NCBI GenBank assembly: GCA_963707465.1
Contig: CAVPQK010000013.1
Coordinates: 248,001-312,000 of the forward strand
Reading direction: 5' to 3'
Length of the DNA: 64,000 nucleotides
Origin: Bog-159 sp963707465
Lineage (GTDB): Bacteria > Acidobacteriota > Terriglobia > Bryobacterales > Bryobacteraceae
The position numbers and the translations under genes are program-made. The number at the start of each line of letters is the position of its first letter. Within the stretch, counting starts at the first letter, position 1. The notes under the pieces were generated by a model, which saw nothing but the letters and a program-made list of their open reading frames with translations, had not been told where the DNA came from and searched no databases. Shown here piece after piece: positions 17,736 to 27,171 of this stretch.

Positions 17736-18756
17736 GTTGACAATCCCACTACGGAAGTTGGCGTCCGGCACGATCGCGGTTCTGCTGATCGGCCAAGCTC
17801 TGGCCGCCCAGGATCCCGGAGCGCATCCCTCCGACTCCATCGATCATGATGCATTTCAAGCCCGGTTCAAGAACCGGGCGTTTGCCAGTGCCGATATTCT
17901 GAAACAATTCCAGGGCCAGACAGACGCTGTGTACCGGCTAGGCTGCGGCGACGAAATCACACTGGACGTCTGGGGACACCCGGAACTCGGCGGCAAACAC
18001 CAGATCGGCCCCGATGGCCGCATCACCCTGCCCGTTGCCGGCGGCGTTCGCATCGCCGACCTGACCCGTGAGGAAGGCGCTAGCGCGGTTGGCCAGGCAT
18101 TCGCGAAACTCTATTCCAACCTGTCCGTGACTCTCCGGATCGATCGCTACACCTCGAATCGGATCTTCATCCTGGGGCGCGTCACGAACCCTGGAGCCAT
18201 TCTGTTCGATCGCAGCCCCACCCTGCTCGAAGCCATCACTCGGGCGGGCAGCCTGCCGGTCGGTGGAATGGGATCGGAGAAAGCCGCGCTCACACGCTGC
18301 GCCGTCTTTCGTGGCCGCGATCAGGTCGCGTGGATCGACTTAAAGGGGCTCCTGACGGGCGGCAATCTCGCCCTCAACCTCCAATTGCGCCGCGACGACA
18401 TAGTGTATGTCCCCGATGCCGACGATCAATTAGTCTACGTCCTGGGCGAGGTCAAGACTCCGGGCGCCGTGCATCTTACTCCGGATATGTCGTTTCTGGA
18501 CGCACTATCGCTCGCCGGCGGACCCACCGAAGACGCTTCGAACAACAAGATCCACCTCATCCGGCCCAGCCGCGAACTCAACAGGGAGATCAAGCTTGAC
18601 CAATTGCTGCATCCGGACCCGACCCTGAACATTGCGCTCGAAGAGGGTGACATCATCTACGTCCCCAAGAGCAAGATCGGAAAGGTCGGCTACCTGTTGC
18701 AACGTCTCGGCACCCTCAGCGGTTTTGCGGTGGTCGGAGGAGCACTGGCCAAATGA
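17713..18756 (+). CDS. Polysaccharide export protein (Wza/outer-membrane auxiliary type)
   Basis: 347 aa from ATG 17713. A basic, hydrophobic signal peptide ends near QALAAQ. The Poly_export domain covers about residues 70-150 (YRLGCGDEITLDVWGHPEL, IGPDGRITLPVAG), followed by two SLBB-type segments (NRIFILGRVTNPGAILFD and LVYVLGEVKTPGAVHLTP). A final hydrophobic helix (LSGFAVVGGALAK) lies at the C terminus. Such proteins form the periplasm and outer-membrane exit channel for capsule or exopolysaccharide. I see no lipobox Cys at the expected site. ATGA overlap with the Wzc-like gene is consistent with the two forming one export complex. Confidence 0.92.
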   Translation: MARRLRHRLTIPLRKLASGTIAVLLIGQALAAQDPGAHPSDSIDHDAFQARFKNRAFASADILKQFQGQTDAVYRLGCGDEITLDVWGHPELGGKHQIGPDGRITLPVAGGVRIADLTREEGASAVGQAFAKLYSNLSVTLRIDRYTSNRIFILGRVTNPGAILFDRSPTLLEAITRAGSLPVGGMGSEKAALTRCAVFRGRDQVAWIDLKGLLTGGNLALNLQLRRDDIVYVPDADDQLVYVLGEVKTPGAVHLTPDMSFLDALSLAGGPTEDASNNKIHLIRPSRELNREIKLDQLLHPDPTLNIALEEGDIIYVPKSKIGKVGYLLQRLGTLSGFAVVGGALAK

Positions 18757-20918
18757 GCTCCGCGGGGCAAGTCGAAGCCGGAAATCCTCAAGTGACCGGG
18801 CACTCGCCTGCCTCGCCCGGGGACGGCGAACCGCAGAAGCTGCCATCGCGTGGCATCAATCCATTGCGCAGCGTCTCCGCGCACCGGTTTTTGGCCGCCG
18901 CGGTCGCAGCCTTCATTATTTGCATCGTCGGTCCACCCCTGGTGTACGTGAAAGGCAGGCATTATTTCCAGACGGAGGCATCGCTTTACGTTTCGCCCCG
19001 ATTTGCGAAGAACCTGGAGCAGGATCAGGAGCTCGTCCTCGAATCCAACTCCCAGTACCGCGAGTTCGTTCAGCAGCAGGTGAAAACCATCAACCGGTTC
19101 GACATCGTGTTCGCTGCGCTGCAAAAGCTGGGCGACAAGCGCTTTCTCTGGCAAAATCGCGATGAACCGGATCGCGTCGCCGCGGAGCGTCTGCAGGGCC
19201 AACTGGACATCAAGCCGGTCCCCGACACCTATCAGATCACGATCGGGCTGGAGGGAAAAAAGCCGCAAGGCCTCGCCGAAGTCGTGAATGCGGTTGTCGA
19301 GTCTTACGTGGCCACATTTAAGGGCGAAGAGTTGTTCGGCAGCAAAGAGAGAATCCAGGCGCTCGATGCCGAGCGCGTCCAGATCCTTCAGGAAATCGAA
19401 GCCAAGACCTCGCGGCGCACTGAGCTCGCCCAGGAGTTGGTAGTCACAACTTTCAACGATAGCAATCCCAACCCTTACGACCAACTGCTCCTGAAGGCCA
19501 AGGATGCTTACGCGCAGGCCCGCCGCCAGCGGTTTGAAGCCGAGGCACAATTGGCCGCCGTGGATGCCAAGCAGCGCACCGCGGGAGCCGATGCCCTGAC
19601 CAGCCTGGCCGAGGATCTGGCGCTCCGCGATCCGGGCCTCACCAGTCTGAAGGCCAACTTGAACCAGCGCCGCGCCGAGTTGCTCTCGAAGCGCAGCGGG
19701 CTCAGCGACGAGCATCCCGGACGGCGCGCCATCGATCAGGAAATCGTGGAAATCGACGCCGCGCTCGAGCGCATGAAAAACAGCCTGGTGGCATCCTACT
19801 CGCGCATGCTCATCGACCAAAAAAAGGCGGAGTTGTACAAACAGCAGCAGGTGGAAACGGAGCTCAGCCGCGACGTGCAGGAGCATACCCGACAGGCCAC
19901 CAGCTTCGCTACCGGATTTCAGGAAGCCATGGCTTGCGGCAAGGACATCGATCGGCTGCGCAAGAGGCTCGACGCCATTGACGATCGCATCGGATTCCTT
20001 GGTTTGGAAAACCGGGCGCCCGGATTTATCCGCGTATTCGCGCTGGCCCGCACGCCGCTCATTCCTTCCAGATCGGGCCACAAGAAACTGGCGCTCATGG
20101 TCCTCGCCGCCGGGCTGATATTCGGCATCCTGATCCCCGTTGCGATGGACGTTTTCGATCCCCGCATCCATGTCGTCAACGACCTTCAGAACATCCTCGG
20201 CTTCGCCCCGGCGGGATGGATCCCGGAGAAGGAGGAGGGCACCGAACTGATCGCGCGCGACTGCCGGATGCGGCTCGCCGCCGCGCTCCTCCGGGAGAAC
20301 CGCGTCCGCGGCAGCACTACTTTCCTGCTTACCGGCATCAAACCGGGCTCCGGCACCACCACCCTGGCTCTCGACCTGGCCGCCGAAATTCGCCGCCTCG
20401 GCACCGAGTCTGTGGTTGTCGAAGCGAACGCATTTCGTCCGGATGAACGCATGGGCACCTCGCCCGGATTAAACGCCGCGCTAACCGGTTCGGCCCAGCC
20501 ATTCGTGATGGTCCTCAATGGCGACCGTCTGCCTCCGCGCATCCCGGTGGGCGACCCTGGGCCGGAGCGTCGGCTTGCCCACATCGGCGGAATGGGAGGC
20601 ATTCTGGATTCGCTGCGCGCGCGATATCCGGTAATCCTGATTGATGCGCCGCCGCTGCTGTTATCCGCCGATACCGAATATCTGGCCGGCATAGCGAACG
20701 TGACGCTGCTTATCGCGGAAGCGGAGGCGGTGACCAAGGCGGAGGTACAGCGAGCCGCGCGTACCCTGGAGCGCCTGAACCCCGGCGCGGCCGGAGCCGT
20801 CCTGAATCGGGTCCGCGTCTTCGGCTTCGGAGGATATTATCGCGAAATGATCCGCGAATACCGGACCGCGGCCAAGGTCCGCCCTTCCGTTTTATTTTCG
20901 CCCTGGCTGTGGAGGTAA
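18753..20918 (+). CDS. Wzc-like polysaccharide co-polymerase with degenerate BY-kinase domain
   Basis: 721 aa. The first membrane helix is near residues 45-65, and a long periplasmic coiled-coil region with many charged heptads spans about 130-420. The second helix is near 445-470, after the Pro-rich ARTPLIPSRSG. The cytoplasmic P-loop domain starts near 520. Its Walker A reads GIKPGSGTTT, with Thr535 where bacterial tyrosine kinases have Lys. Walker A' is VVVEANAFRPDE rather than a DxD form; Walker B VILIDAPPLL is normal. The C terminus has only a few Tyr (GGYYREMIREY), not a long Tyr cluster. It should set chain length with the Wza-like and Wzy-like partners, but kinase activity is doubtful. 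Confidence 0.9.
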   Translation: MSSAGQVEAGNPQVTGHSPASPGDGEPQKLPSRGINPLRSVSAHRFLAAAVAAFIICIVGPPLVYVKGRHYFQTEASLYVSPRFAKNLEQDQELVLESNSQYREFVQQQVKTINRFDIVFAALQKLGDKRFLWQNRDEPDRVAAERLQGQLDIKPVPDTYQITIGLEGKKPQGLAEVVNAVVESYVATFKGEELFGSKERIQALDAERVQILQEIEAKTSRRTELAQELVVTTFNDSNPNPYDQLLLKAKDAYAQARRQRFEAEAQLAAVDAKQRTAGADALTSLAEDLALRDPGLTSLKANLNQRRAELLSKRSGLSDEHPGRRAIDQEIVEIDAALERMKNSLVASYSRMLIDQKKAELYKQQQVETELSRDVQEHTRQATSFATGFQEAMACGKDIDRLRKRLDAIDDRIGFLGLENRAPGFIRVFALARTPLIPSRSGHKKLALMVLAAGLIFGILIPVAMDVFDPRIHVVNDLQNILGFAPAGWIPEKEEGTELIARDCRMRLAAALLRENRVRGSTTFLLTGIKPGSGTTTLALDLAAEIRRLGTESVVVEANAFRPDERMGTSPGLNAALTGSAQPFVMVLNGDRLPPRIPVGDPGPERRLAHIGGMGGILDSLRARYPVILIDAPPLLLSADTEYLAGIANVTLLIAEAEAVTKAEVQRAARTLERLNPGAAGAVLNRVRVFGFGGYYREMIREYRTAAKVRPSVLFSPWLWR

Positions 20919-20923
20919 ACGCG

Positions 20924-21982
20924 ATGAAGATCCCCCTCATCTACGCACTGCACAGCGGCAACCTCTATGGCACCGAGCGCATGGCCCTGGCCACCGCCGA
21001 GGCTCTGGCCGGCGAGTTCGAACCCGTCATGCTGGCCCCGCCCGGTCCGGCGCTGCAACTGGCCGCCAGGATGGGACTGGAGACGCGTGCCTTTACCGGC
21101 GCGGCTGGGCTGTCCGCCGCAATTCGACCCTTATTGGCCCGCGGCCGCCAAGTCGTCTTTCTCGCGACAGGCGTGATGCATTCGCTCACAGCCATCGGCT
21201 GGAATGTCTTGCTGCGCCGCCGGATCGCGCACCTTCACGTGGTGCACGGCGGCGCGGACGAACGCTTGAGCTATGGCCGGAAGCGCCTCTTGAATCGGGC
21301 GCGTGTCAAGCTCGTGGCGGTCTCCGGCTTCGTGAAAACGCGCCTCATCGCGAACGGCGCCGCGCCGGATCACATCCGCGTGATTGAGAATTTTCTTCCC
21401 GCGTCCCGCACCGCCGGCGTCCCCCGGCGCGCACGATTCGAATCCGCCGGTGTCCGCCGCATCGTCGTCATATCCCGCCTGGACCCCAACAAGCGCGTCG
21501 ACCTGCTGTTGGATGCTTTCGACCGTTGTCCCGGCCTCGGGCATCTGCCAGTCCGCATCTTCGGAACCGGATGGGACGAGGCCGCACTTCGCGAACGTGC
21601 CCGGCTGCATCACCCCAACGTGACCTTTGAGGGATTCCATTCCTCCGTCGATGCGGGAATTGCAGCCTCGGATCTGCTCGTCCACCTTTGTCCCGCCGAA
21701 CCCTTCGGCCTGGCCATCCTGGAGGCCATGGCTGCCGGTGTTCCGGTGCTCGTTCCGTCCTCTGGCGGGGCTGCGGAGATTGTGACCGAAGGACGATCCG
21801 GATTCCATTTTACGGCTGACGATCCCGACTCCCTGGCTGGCCGCCTGAAGGAGCTTATGCAGGCCCCCGCCGGGCTCCTCAACGCCATCGTTGCCGGGGG
21901 TGACCAGACCCTCGCCGGCAGATTCTCGCCGGCCGCGCGCATCGACGACTACCGGTGTTTGATCCAGGAGGAACTGGCATGA
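20924..21982 (+). CDS. Glycosyltransferase family 4
   Basis: 352 aa from ATG 20924, with GGAGGT at 20911-20916; the GTG at 20909 is less likely. GT-B fold: LHSGNLYGTERMALATAEAL at the N terminus, VISRLDPNKRVDLLLDAF, then CPAEPFGLAILEAMAAGVPVLV with the E-x7-E pair typical of GT4. Cytoplasmic, adding a sugar to the lipid-linked unit. ATGA overlap with the next GT2 gene. Donor unknown. Confidence 0.9.
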   Translation: MKIPLIYALHSGNLYGTERMALATAEALAGEFEPVMLAPPGPALQLAARMGLETRAFTGAAGLSAAIRPLLARGRQVVFLATGVMHSLTAIGWNVLLRRRIAHLHVVHGGADERLSYGRKRLLNRARVKLVAVSGFVKTRLIANGAAPDHIRVIENFLPASRTAGVPRRARFESAGVRRIVVISRLDPNKRVDLLLDAFDRCPGLGHLPVRIFGTGWDEAALRERARLHHPNVTFEGFHSSVDAGIAASDLLVHLCPAEPFGLAILEAMAAGVPVLVPSSGGAAEIVTEGRSGFHFTADDPDSLAGRLKELMQAPAGLLNAIVAGGDQTLAGRFSPAARIDDYRCLIQEELA

Positions 21983-22995
21983 GCGGCGCCATGCCCACCT
22001 TATCCGTGGTCGTTATCGGACGCAACGAAGGCTCGCGCCTGGATCGTTGCCTGCAATCGGTGAGAGCGATTCGTGGCTGGCACGGCGATGTCGAGGTGAT
22101 CTACGTGGATTCCGGGTCGACCGACGATAGCTGCCGGCGCGCGCAATCCCTTGGCTGCCGGGTGGTCCAGTTGAACAGCGAGCGGCCAAGCGCCGCGCTG
22201 GGGCGCAATGCCGGCTGGCGGGCCGCTGCCGCGCCGCTGATCCTGTTCCTGGACGGCGACACCATCCTTGATCCCGATTTTCCGGTCCGCGCAGCGGCTG
22301 CCTTCGACGAACCTCGCGTGGCAGTGGTTTGCGGCCGCCGCCGCGAGATCGACCCGGCGGCATCCGTTTTCAACCGCGTCCTCGATCTCGACTGGATCGG
22401 CCCCGCCGGGCTGTGCGATTACTGTGGCGGTGACGCGCTGATCCGCCGCGAAGTTCTGGAAGCTGTCAACGGCTACGACGACAGCCTGATCGCGGGCGAA
22501 GAACCCGACATGTGCCGGCGCATGCGCGGCCTGCGCCACCAGATTCTGCATCTCGATTGCCCCATGACGGGCCACGACCTCGCCATGCACCGTTGGCGCC
22601 AGTATTGGCGTCGTGCCGTGCGCACCGGACACGCTTATGCCGAGGTTTCCAGCCGGTATGCCGGCACCGACCTGCCTTTGTGGTTGTCCGAGTCGCGTGC
22701 CAACGTGAGGCGCGGAGTTTTTTGGGCCGCCGCGTTGTTGTTCGGAGTGCTTGCCTCTATTTCGTGGCGTAGCCCATTGCCCCTGGCGGCAGTTATCGCG
22801 CTCCTCTTTGTGTTGTCCGCCAGAACCGCTCGCAAATTCACCTGGAAATCTTCCGATCGCCGGACTTTGTTACTGTACGGCCTCCATTCGCACCTCCAGC
22901 AACTGCCCATCCTGATCGGGCAATTGAGCTATTATTGGGGCCGCCGCCGAGGCCGCCGCAGACGCCTGATCGAATATAAGGAGGGCGCCGTATGA
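21979..22995 (+). CDS. Glycosyltransferase family 2, membrane-anchored
   Basis: 338 aa from ATG 21979, with AGGAGGA at 21966-21972 and an ATGA overlap upstream. SVVVIGRNEGSRLDRCLQSV, VDSGSTDDSCRRA and LFLDGDTILDPDF are the GT-A motifs including the DxD. EEPDMCRRMR gives the ED base motif. One or two hydrophobic helices near residues 245-285 precede a basic tail rich in Arg. ATGA overlap with the next gene. Confidence 0.89.
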   Translation: MSGAMPTLSVVVIGRNEGSRLDRCLQSVRAIRGWHGDVEVIYVDSGSTDDSCRRAQSLGCRVVQLNSERPSAALGRNAGWRAAAAPLILFLDGDTILDPDFPVRAAAAFDEPRVAVVCGRRREIDPAASVFNRVLDLDWIGPAGLCDYCGGDALIRREVLEAVNGYDDSLIAGEEPDMCRRMRGLRHQILHLDCPMTGHDLAMHRWRQYWRRAVRTGHAYAEVSSRYAGTDLPLWLSESRANVRRGVFWAAALLFGVLASISWRSPLPLAAVIALLFVLSARTARKFTWKSSDRRTLLLYGLHSHLQQLPILIGQLSYYWGRRRGRRRRLIEYKEGAV

Positions 22996-24299
22996 AGCTC
23001 GCGGAGTGTGCCCCGCTTCTGTCGCCTTCCTCCCCCCGGCGCGACGACGTGCGCGTCTTGATGAGCGCCTATCAGTGCGCGCCGGGGATGGGATCGGTGT
23101 CCCAAATCGGGTGGGAATGGTACTCCCGGATGGCGGCACGGGTCCCGGTGACCCTCGTTACCCACATCCGGAACCGCTCCGCCTTGCAAGCGGCTGGCGC
23201 GCCGGTTCACGACTCTGAAATCGTCTACATCGACACTGAATGGTTCGCCGGCCCGGTGTATCGCCTGGCCACGCGGCTCTTTCCCAAGAGTCAGCACTCT
23301 GTTTTTCTGCTCTCCTCGGCCGACTTCTACGTGTACGACGCGGCAGCGCGCAAGCTGCTGCGGCGCCGCCAGCGCGAGGGCGCGGGATGGGACGTCGTGC
23401 ATGCCGTGACGCCAGTTTCCCCGATTGCCTCCACGCGCCTGCACGGGCTTGGCCTGCCCTTGATTGTCGGACCTTGGAATGGCGGCTTGCCATCGCCTGC
23501 CAATTTTCCCGAAATCATGAAGCAGGACTCCGCGTGGCTCTATCCCATTCGCAATCTTGGTCGCATCATCGATCTTCTGCTCGGCGGCTCCCGCCGCGCC
23601 GCTGCCATCCTCTCGGCAACCGCCGCCACCCGCGAGTCTCTGCCCGCCGCCAGCCGTTCCCGTTGTATCGGCATGATCGAGAACGGAGTCGATCTGTGCC
23701 AATTCGCCGCCAGTGATTGGCCGTTCACTCCGGGAGCCGGCGGACCCCTGCGGATCCTGTTTGTGGGACGCCTGGTTCCGTTTAAGGGCATTCCGATGCT
23801 GCTGGAAGCTGTCAAGCGGTTCAGCCAGGAGTCGCCCGTCGAGGTCCGCATCGTCGGGGACGGCCCCATGCTGGACGAGTGGCACCGCCTGGCCGTCGTC
23901 ATGGGTCTGTCCGGCTGCGTGGAATTTTGCGGGCCAGCCCCGCTAGCCGCGGTCCCCGCGAACATGGCGTGGAGTCACATTTTCTGTCTGCCTTCGGTGC
24001 GGGAATCCGGGGGTGCGGTGTTGCTCGAAGCCATGGCGGTGGGACGTCCGGTGGTTGCCATCGGATACGGCGGTCCCGCCGAACTGATTGACGATGGCGT
24101 AGGCAAGGCCATCCCGCCGGATGGAAAAGATGCCGTGGTTAACGCTTTACTGGCTGTCTTCCGGGATGTCATCCGCCGTCCCGACCACTGGCGCCGATGC
24201 GGCCAGGAGGGCCGCCGTAGGGCCGAGGCCTCGTTCGGCTGGGAAGCCAAAATGGATCGCGCATTGCGCCTGTATCACCAGGTCCGGGGAGCTTTATGA
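22992..24299 (+). CDS. Glycosyltransferase family 4
   Basis: 435 aa. The N-terminal part contains VLMSAYQCAPGMGSVSQIGW, a form seen in GT4 enzymes of exopolysaccharide clusters. The donor domain has LFVGRLVPFKGIPMLLEAV and VRESGGAVLLEAMAVGRPVVA with E-x7-E. ATGA overlaps on both sides. Cytoplasmic; donor and acceptor unknown. Confidence 0.9.
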   Translation: MKLAECAPLLSPSSPRRDDVRVLMSAYQCAPGMGSVSQIGWEWYSRMAARVPVTLVTHIRNRSALQAAGAPVHDSEIVYIDTEWFAGPVYRLATRLFPKSQHSVFLLSSADFYVYDAAARKLLRRRQREGAGWDVVHAVTPVSPIASTRLHGLGLPLIVGPWNGGLPSPANFPEIMKQDSAWLYPIRNLGRIIDLLLGGSRRAAAILSATAATRESLPAASRSRCIGMIENGVDLCQFAASDWPFTPGAGGPLRILFVGRLVPFKGIPMLLEAVKRFSQESPVEVRIVGDGPMLDEWHRLAVVMGLSGCVEFCGPAPLAAVPANMAWSHIFCLPSVRESGGAVLLEAMAVGRPVVAIGYGGPAELIDDGVGKAIPPDGKDAVVNALLAVFRDVIRRPDHWRRCGQEGRRRAEASFGWEAKMDRALRLYHQVRGAL

Positions 24300-25561
24300 C
24301 CACGCCAGGCGGGCCCCATCGATATCTGCTGGTTACTCACATTCCATTTGTCCGCCAGCGTCCCGGGGAAGTTAAGGTCGACGGGCTGTGGGCTCGTGAT
24401 TTGCAAGGTCTGGTGAAATCCTTCGGCCAGATCCGCGTAGCCGCGCCCGAACTCTCGGCCGCCGATACATTTCGCACATGGGGACCTACTGCCGCGCACC
24501 TGCGATCGGAAGACGCCATCACTTTCGCCGGCCTGCCGCCGATCGGGTCGCGACGCGACTTCTGGCGCTGGCCGGCACTCCGCCGTATTCTCCGGCATGA
24601 GGTTGCGCAGGCCGATCTGGTCCACACGTCCAATTTTTTCCCGCCATACACGGGCCTCTCCTGCGCGCACGACTATGCGGTCGCTCAGGGCAAAAAGACG
24701 CTCTTCGTTATCGCGGAAGACTTCCAGGACATGCTGCAGTGGGAATGGGTTCGCGAAAGCCGCAGCGCGCTGGAAAGATGGCGGCGCCAACGCGACCTGC
24801 GCCGGCTGGACCGTCGTGTGGCGAAAAGCGCGCGAAGCGCTTCCATCACCTTTATGCACACGCCCGCCGCGGTAACCCGCTATCGCCTCGAAACCCGTAA
24901 CGGAATCGCGATCCGCCAGCCGGGCCACGAAGCTGAAGACGTGATCGAGGCGCAAGAACTTAACGAGCGGTGCGCCGCGCTTCGATCCGGCGAGCCTCTG
25001 GTCGTGGTGGCCGCCTGCCGCCACAAACCGCTCAAGGGCATTGACTTCCTCATCTCGGCGATCTCATTGTTAGCCGGCCAAGGACTGTTTGTGGAGGCCC
25101 GCATCTACGGGCAGGGAGAGAGCACCGCGGATTGGAAGTCTCTGACGGCACGTCTGGGCGTGGCCGATCGAGTCCACTTCTGCGGCGCGCTCGAACCGGG
25201 CCCCGCGGTCTATCACGCCATCCGCCAAGGACATATCTTCGCTATGCCGCACCGCACGACGGACTTCGGCCGCGCCTTCTACGACGCCATGGCCAGCGGG
25301 ACTCCCGTGCTGGCTTTCCGCAACCCCGCCAGCGTGGACACTCTGCGCGACGGCGTCGACGGATTCCTGGCGCCTCCCGACGACGTCGAGGGACTGGCCG
25401 CCGTCCTCCGCCTCCTGCATTGCGATCGGGCGCTGCTGATGCGCACTTCGCACGCCGCGCGCGACCGCGCCCTGTGCAACACCCGGAGTCAGTGGTTCCG
25501 CTTGCGCGCCGGCTGGATTCAGGCGCTGTTTGACTCGCAGCCGGGAGAAATACCCACATGA
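24296..25561 (+). CDS. Glycosyltransferase family 4 (divergent)
   Basis: 421 aa. The C-terminal donor domain is recognisable from VVVAACRHKPLKGIDFLI, YGQGESTADW, then the late FGRAFYDAMASGTPVLAFR, where the second acidic residue of the usual EAMA is Asp (YDAMA). The N-terminal domain begins YLLVTHIPFVRQRPGEVKVD. It follows another GT4 gene by a 4-bp overlap and precedes the flippase gene the same way. Cytoplasmic; specificity unknown. Confidence 0.82.
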   Translation: MTTPGGPHRYLLVTHIPFVRQRPGEVKVDGLWARDLQGLVKSFGQIRVAAPELSAADTFRTWGPTAAHLRSEDAITFAGLPPIGSRRDFWRWPALRRILRHEVAQADLVHTSNFFPPYTGLSCAHDYAVAQGKKTLFVIAEDFQDMLQWEWVRESRSALERWRRQRDLRRLDRRVAKSARSASITFMHTPAAVTRYRLETRNGIAIRQPGHEAEDVIEAQELNERCAALRSGEPLVVVAACRHKPLKGIDFLISAISLLAGQGLFVEARIYGQGESTADWKSLTARLGVADRVHFCGALEPGPAVYHAIRQGHIFAMPHRTTDFGRAFYDAMASGTPVLAFRNPASVDTLRDGVDGFLAPPDDVEGLAAVLRLLHCDRALLMRTSHAARDRALCNTRSQWFRLRAGWIQALFDSQPGEIPT

Positions 25562-27171
25562 TCACAACCCACGAACAGCACACGGAGATGGTCCGCAAGT
25601 CTATCTCGACGAATGTCATGATCACCATCGTGGCGCGCGTCGTCTACCTCCTGACGCGCTTCTTCGTGCCCCCCTTCGTACTGGCCCGCGTCTCCCTGGA
25701 AGCCTATGGATTGTGGGCGACCGCGTTCATTCTGGTGTCCTACATCGGCATTTCCACCATGGGGCTTTCCGCCGTGTACGCCAAGTATGTCGCGGAGTAT
25801 TCGGCGCGCGGGGAGCATCAGCGCGCCAATGCGCTGCTGTCCACCGGCCTTTCGCTATCGATTCCACTTTGCGCAGCGCTGTTCGGCGCCACTTGCTTAT
25901 TTTGGCCGTGGGTACTTGGGTATCTCAAGATCACACCCGCGCTCGCTGCCGAGGCCCGCGTGGTGGTTCTCATCGTGGTCGGCAGTTTTCTGCTCTCGCT
26001 GTGCACTTCGGCCTTCTCTGACGCCCTCACTGGTGTCCAAAAGGATGCGGCCAATCAGGGAATCTGGATTGTCGCCTACTTATTCGAGACCGCCCTGATT
26101 TTTCTCCTGGTCGGCATGGGCCGCGGAGTGCGTGGGCTCGCCGAGGCCTTCCTGCTGCGAACGCTGCTGGAAGAGGGACTTTCTACCATCGTCGCTTTCC
26201 GGAAGATCCCATGGCTGAGAGTCTCCCCAACGCTGATGAACCGCGAGTCGCTGCACAGTATCCTCTCTTTCGGAGGTGTCGTTCAGCTCACCAGCTTCTT
26301 CTCGATCGCGCTCAACTCGGTGGAGCGCGTTCTGGCAGCGCCCTTAATCGGTCTCCAGGCTTCCGGTCTGCTTGATATAAGCAAGAAACTGCCGAGCATG
26401 GCGGCTTCCATCCCTAATGCGTTTACGAATTCGCTGACCCCCGCGGCCTCGTACCTGCACGGCGCCTTGGAAGGAAACGCCGACCGCTCACCCCTGCACA
26501 AGCTATTCCTGAAGGGCGCACGCTACATGAACCTCGCCGCCGCCTACTTCTCCGGGTTTATGGCCGTCGCCGCCCTCCCCATCCTGTCGGTGTGGCTAGG
26601 CAAGCACTACGATGGCGCCGCGCTACTTGCCACCATGTTCGCGGTCGCGAGTCAGGTTCATCTGATGACCGGCCCTGGAACGTCCGTTTTGAAAGGCCTG
26701 GGACGGCCCAAGGAAGAGTTCTACTACTGTATCCCGAATGTCGTCGCCTTGGCGGTGCTCGTTCCACTGTCGCGCATGGTCTTCGGAGCATGGACGGCAG
26801 TCGGAATCGGCTCCGCCGTAGCGCTTTCGACGGTGCTCTCAGCCGCATTCTTCATCCGTCATGCGAACCGCCTCCTGGGCTTGCCCGGCGTCGAGTACGT
26901 GCGGCGTGTCGTTCTGCCCGGCATCGTTCCGTATCTGGTTTCGCTGGCGCTGGTACTGCCCATGATCGGCGTGGTGACGCGGATGAACCGATGGAGCGGA
27001 GCAGCCATGCTGGTCCTGCTCGGCGCTATCTACACCGCCGTGCTCGCGGTGGTGGTCGACCGTTGGGTCATGGATGAAGGCGAGCGCTTGTGGTTCCGGG
27101 CGGTGATTCGCTCGCGCCTGCCCCGCTTTCAGAAGGTGCCCGCCCCGGAACAGGAAGGAGTCCAAGCATGA
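25558..27171 (+). CDS. Wzx-type lipid-linked oligosaccharide flippase
   Basis: 537 aa with about 12-14 hydrophobic segments across its length and short charged loops, the layout of the MOP/MATE superfamily Wzx proteins. FGGVVQLTSFFSIALNSVERVL around residue 240-262 resembles the conserved mid-protein helix of this family. It would move undecaprenyl-linked repeat units across the inner membrane for the Wzy-like protein encoded at 6993. ATGA overlaps join it to the GT4 gene before and the sugar transferase gene after. Confidence 0.9.
   Translation: MITTHEQHTEMVRKSISTNVMITIVARVVYLLTRFFVPPFVLARVSLEAYGLWATAFILVSYIGISTMGLSAVYAKYVAEYSARGEHQRANALLSTGLSLSIPLCAALFGATCLFWPWVLGYLKITPALAAEARVVVLIVVGSFLLSLCTSAFSDALTGVQKDAANQGIWIVAYLFETALIFLLVGMGRGVRGLAEAFLLRTLLEEGLSTIVAFRKIPWLRVSPTLMNRESLHSILSFGGVVQLTSFFSIALNSVERVLAAPLIGLQASGLLDISKKLPSMAASIPNAFTNSLTPAASYLHGALEGNADRSPLHKLFLKGARYMNLAAAYFSGFMAVAALPILSVWLGKHYDGAALLATMFAVASQVHLMTGPGTSVLKGLGRPKEEFYYCIPNVVALAVLVPLSRMVFGAWTAVGIGSAVALSTVLSAAFFIRHANRLLGLPGVEYVRRVVLPGIVPYLVSLALVLPMIGVVTRMNRWSGAAMLVLLGAIYTAVLAVVVDRWVMDEGERLWFRAVIRSRLPRFQKVPAPEQEGVQA

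Noticed and set aside
18690..20171. 493-codon open frame on the minus strand
   Set aside because: It lies antisense to the clear Wzc-like gene, whose domains and start coupling are convincing; the antisense protein has no family signs. Typical of high-GC DNA.
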